From an uncultured Pelagibacteraceae bacterium (GTDB taxonomy: Bacteria; Pseudomonadota; Alphaproteobacteria; Pelagibacterales; Pelagibacteraceae): DNA of 64,000 nucleotides. This document shows positions 61,770 to 64,000 of the stretch, piece by piece; position 1 is the stretch's first letter, and each line of letters begins with the position of its first letter. The DNA lies in NCBI GenBank assembly GCA_902613545.1, contig CACMHW010000002.1, positions 55,436 to 119,435 of the forward strand, written 5' to 3'. The position numbers and the translations under genes were made by a program. The notes under the pieces were generated by a model. It made no database searches, was not told the DNA's origin, and was given only the letters and a program-made list of their open reading frames with translations.

Positions 61770-63023
61770 TTATGCCACTGATGTTGATGTTTTTTTGCCG
61801 TATGTGACAATGGGTTCTGTAACACCTCTTACTGCAGAACTATCAACGGTAACTTTTATCACATTTTCCATATCTGGAAGTTCAAACATAGTTTTTAATA
61901 AAATATTTTCTAAAATAGATCTCAGTCCTCTTGCTCCTGTTTTTTTACTAATAGCCTTTTTCGCGATTTCTGAGATAGCTTCATCTTTAAATTCTAGCTC
62001 TACATTTTCAAATTCAAATAATCTTTGATATTGTTTTATTAAAGAATTTTTAGGTTCTTTTAAAATCTTAACTAAAGATTTTTCGTCTAAATCGTCCAGT
62101 GTTGCAATTATTGGCATTCTTCCTATAAATTCAGGTATTAAACCATATTTAATTAAATCTTCGGGTTCTAACATCTTCATTATTTCAGAAAGTGGTTGTT
62201 CTTTATAATTCTTAACTTTAGCTCCAAACCCTATTGAGCTTCCTTTACCTCTGCTGTCGATAACTTTGTCTAAACCTGCAAAAGCACCTCCGCAAATAAA
62301 TAAAATATTTGTGGTATCAACTTGTAAAAACTCTTGTTGAGGGTGTTTTCTCCCACCTTGAGGCGGAACGCTTGCTACTGTACCTTCCATTATCTTTAAA
62401 AGAGCTTGTTGAACACCTTCACCTGATACATCTCTGGTAATAGATGGATTTTCAGACTTTCTACTAATCTTGTCTACCTCATCAATGTAGACTATGCCTC
62501 TTTGTGCTTTTTCTACATTGTAGTCAGCAGATTGTAATAGTTTTAAAATGATATTTTCAACATCTTCACCTACATATCCTGCTTCAGTAAGTGTTGTAGC
62601 ATCAGCCATAGTAAAAGGAACATCTAATATTCTTGCTAATGTTTGCGCAAGTAAAGTTTTACCGCAACCGGTTGGGCCAACTAATAATATATTAGATTTT
62701 GATAATTCCACATCTTTGTTATTTTTTGTTTCATGGTTTAATCTTTTGTAATGATTATGTACAGCAACTGATAGAATCTCTTTAGCTAATTTTTGGCCAA
62801 TAACATAATCATCTAAAACACTGCATATTTCTTTAGGTGATGGCACGCCATCTTGATGTTTTACCAAAGAACTTTTGTTTTCCTCTTTGATAATATCCAT
62901 ACAAAGTTCAACACATTCGTCGCAAATAAAAACAGTTGGACCAGCTATTAACTTTCTGACTTCATGCTGGCTTTTACCGCAAAATGAACAATATAAAATA
63001 TTTTTATTATTTTTTTCTGACAT
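61770..63023 (-). CDS. clpX: ATP-dependent Clp protease ATP-binding subunit ClpX
   Basis: N-terminal zinc finger '[18 protein letters not shown]...CDECVELC', '[15 protein letters not shown]'. Confidence 0.97.
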   Translation of the reverse strand: MSEKNNKNILYCSFCGKSQHEVRKLIAGPTVFICDECVELCMDIIKEENKSSLVKHQDGVPSPKEICSVLDDYVIGQKLAKEILSVAVHNHYKRLNHETKNNKDVELSKSNILLVGPTGCGKTLLAQTLARILDVPFTMADATTLTEAGYVGEDVENIILKLLQSADYNVEKAQRGIVYIDEVDKISRKSENPSITRDVSGEGVQQALLKIMEGTVASVPPQGGRKHPQQEFLQVDTTNILFICGGAFAGLDKVIDSRGKGSSIGFGAKVKNYKEQPLSEIMKMLEPEDLIKYGLIPEFIGRMPIIATLDDLDEKSLVKILKEPKNSLIKQYQRLFEFENVELEFKDEAISEIAKKAISKKTGARGLRSILENILLKTMFELPDMENVIKVTVDSSAVRGVTEPIVTYGKKTSTSVA

Positions 63024-63102
63024 ATCGAATCAATATGTTTAATATAATTGTGTAATATTTGTATATCAAGCTGAAGTTGTAGTAATATCTATATATTGTT
63101 AC

Positions 63103-63714
63103 TTATTTTCGTTTCTCCACAACAGAGTCTATTAAGCCAAATTTTTTAGCTTCTTCTGCAGTCATGAAGTTGTCTCTCTCAAGAGCGTCTGAAATTTCAG
63201 CTAATGACTTACCAGTGTGTTTTGAATAAATTTTATTTAATCTCTCTTTTAAGGATAAAATTTCTTTAGCATGGATTTGAATATCCGTTGCTTGACCTTG
63301 AAAACCTGCAGAGGGTTGATGAACCATAATTCTTGAATTAGGTAATGAATACCGCTTACCCTTTTCACCAGCTGATAGTAAAAATGATCCCATAGATGAA
63401 GCTTGCCCAATACACAAGGTCGATACTGGTGAATTAATATATTGCATAGTATCATAAATACCTAAACCTGCGGTTACTAGGCCACCTGGGCTATTAATGT
63501 AAAAGCTAATTTCTTTATTTGGATTTTCTGACTCTAAAAATAATAGTTGCGCTGTAACTAATGAGGCAACTGCATCATTAACTGGTCCAACTAAAAAAAC
63601 TATTCTTTCTTTTAATAATCTTGAATAAATATCATAAGCTCTTTCGCCTTTATTAGTTTGTTCAACTACCATTGGTATAAGGCTATTCATTTTTTCTTCG
63701 AAATTTCGACTCAT
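63103..63714 (-). CDS. clpP: ATP-dependent Clp protease proteolytic subunit
   Basis: '[22 protein letters not shown]', '[11 protein letters not shown]', '[18 protein letters not shown]'. Confidence 0.97.
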   Translation of the reverse strand: MSRNFEEKMNSLIPMVVEQTNKGERAYDIYSRLLKERIVFLVGPVNDAVASLVTAQLLFLESENPNKEISFYINSPGGLVTAGLGIYDTMQYINSPVSTLCIGQASSMGSFLLSAGEKGKRYSLPNSRIMVHQPSAGFQGQATDIQIHAKEILSLKERLNKIYSKHTGKSLAEISDALERDNFMTAEEAKKFGLIDSVVEKRK

Positions 63715-63735
63715 AGATGTTTATACAACTATTAA

Positions 63736-64000
63736 TTACTTTTTACTAATTTTTTTTGATTTAACCTTATCTTGTCTGGAAGATTTTGTTTTTGAACTCT
63801 GAACATTATCAATATTTGGTTTATTAAAGTTCGAAATTACTTTCTCAGCTTCTTTTGTATCAATTTCAATAGTGTTTATTTTGATTTTAGTTTTAATTAA
63901 ATTTAAAATTTTTTCTTCGTATAAAGAGCCTCTTAAACTTTGAGAAGCGTTTGGATTGTTCTTATAATACTCTAGAACCATTTTTTCTTGTCCTGGCATG
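63736..64000 (-). CDS. tig: Trigger factor, C-terminal part (gene runs off the window end)
   Basis: Immediately upstream of clpP; 'NNPNASQSLRGSLYEEKILNLI' resembles trigger factor C-terminus. Confidence 0.82.
   Translation of the reverse strand, partial: MPGQEKMVLEYYKNNPNASQSLRGSLYEEKILNLIKTKIKINTIEIDTKEAEKVISNFNKPNIDNVQSSKTKSSRQDKVKSKKISKK

Noticed and set aside
1-64000. CRISPR arrays, transposases, integrases, phage genes, rRNA, toxin-antitoxin or defence modules
   Set aside because: Looked for repeats and characteristic proteins; none seen. tRNA-Asp and tRNA-Val show no flanking duplication or integrase suggesting an island insertion.

Overview
AT-rich, very gene-dense alphaproteobacterial chromosome segment. 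Gene order and composition look like SAR11/Pelagibacterales; this is inferred, not proven. Four zones are visible. (1) 67-18409: an accessory uptake/catabolic locus. It has a split, divergently transcribed LIV-type ABC transporter (livK, livM, livG on minus; livF, livH on plus), two Fe(II)/2OG-type dioxygenases, a C11orf54/DUF1907-like protein, PanB-like and PanE-like proteins with altered active-site motifs, an acyl-CoA synthetase, a MenB/BadI-like crotonase, an enolase-superfamily enzyme, a CitE-like lyase, a GGCT-like protein and three consecutive Gfo/Idh/MocA oxidoreductases. (2) 18410-31028: envelope and translation core (lpxB, PQQ-type sugar dehydrogenase, lpxI, lpxA, fabZ, lpxD, skp, bamA, dxr, cdsA, uppS, frr, tsf, rpsB); pyrH and rseP are missing from their usual positions. 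(3) 31149-54876: dnaE, lolD, lolC/E, proS, DUF1467, rnj, coaX, birA and a complete 14-gene nuo operon, followed by tRNA-Asp and tRNA-Val. (4) 55303-64000: a zinc-ribbon protein, a three-domain sugar-modifying fusion and a GT17-like protein, then lon, clpX, clpP and the tig 3' end. The best candidates for new biology are the 18-kb catabolic/uptake locus and a pseudoknotted candidate RNA leader upstream of rpsB. No CRISPR, transposon, prophage or rRNA was seen.
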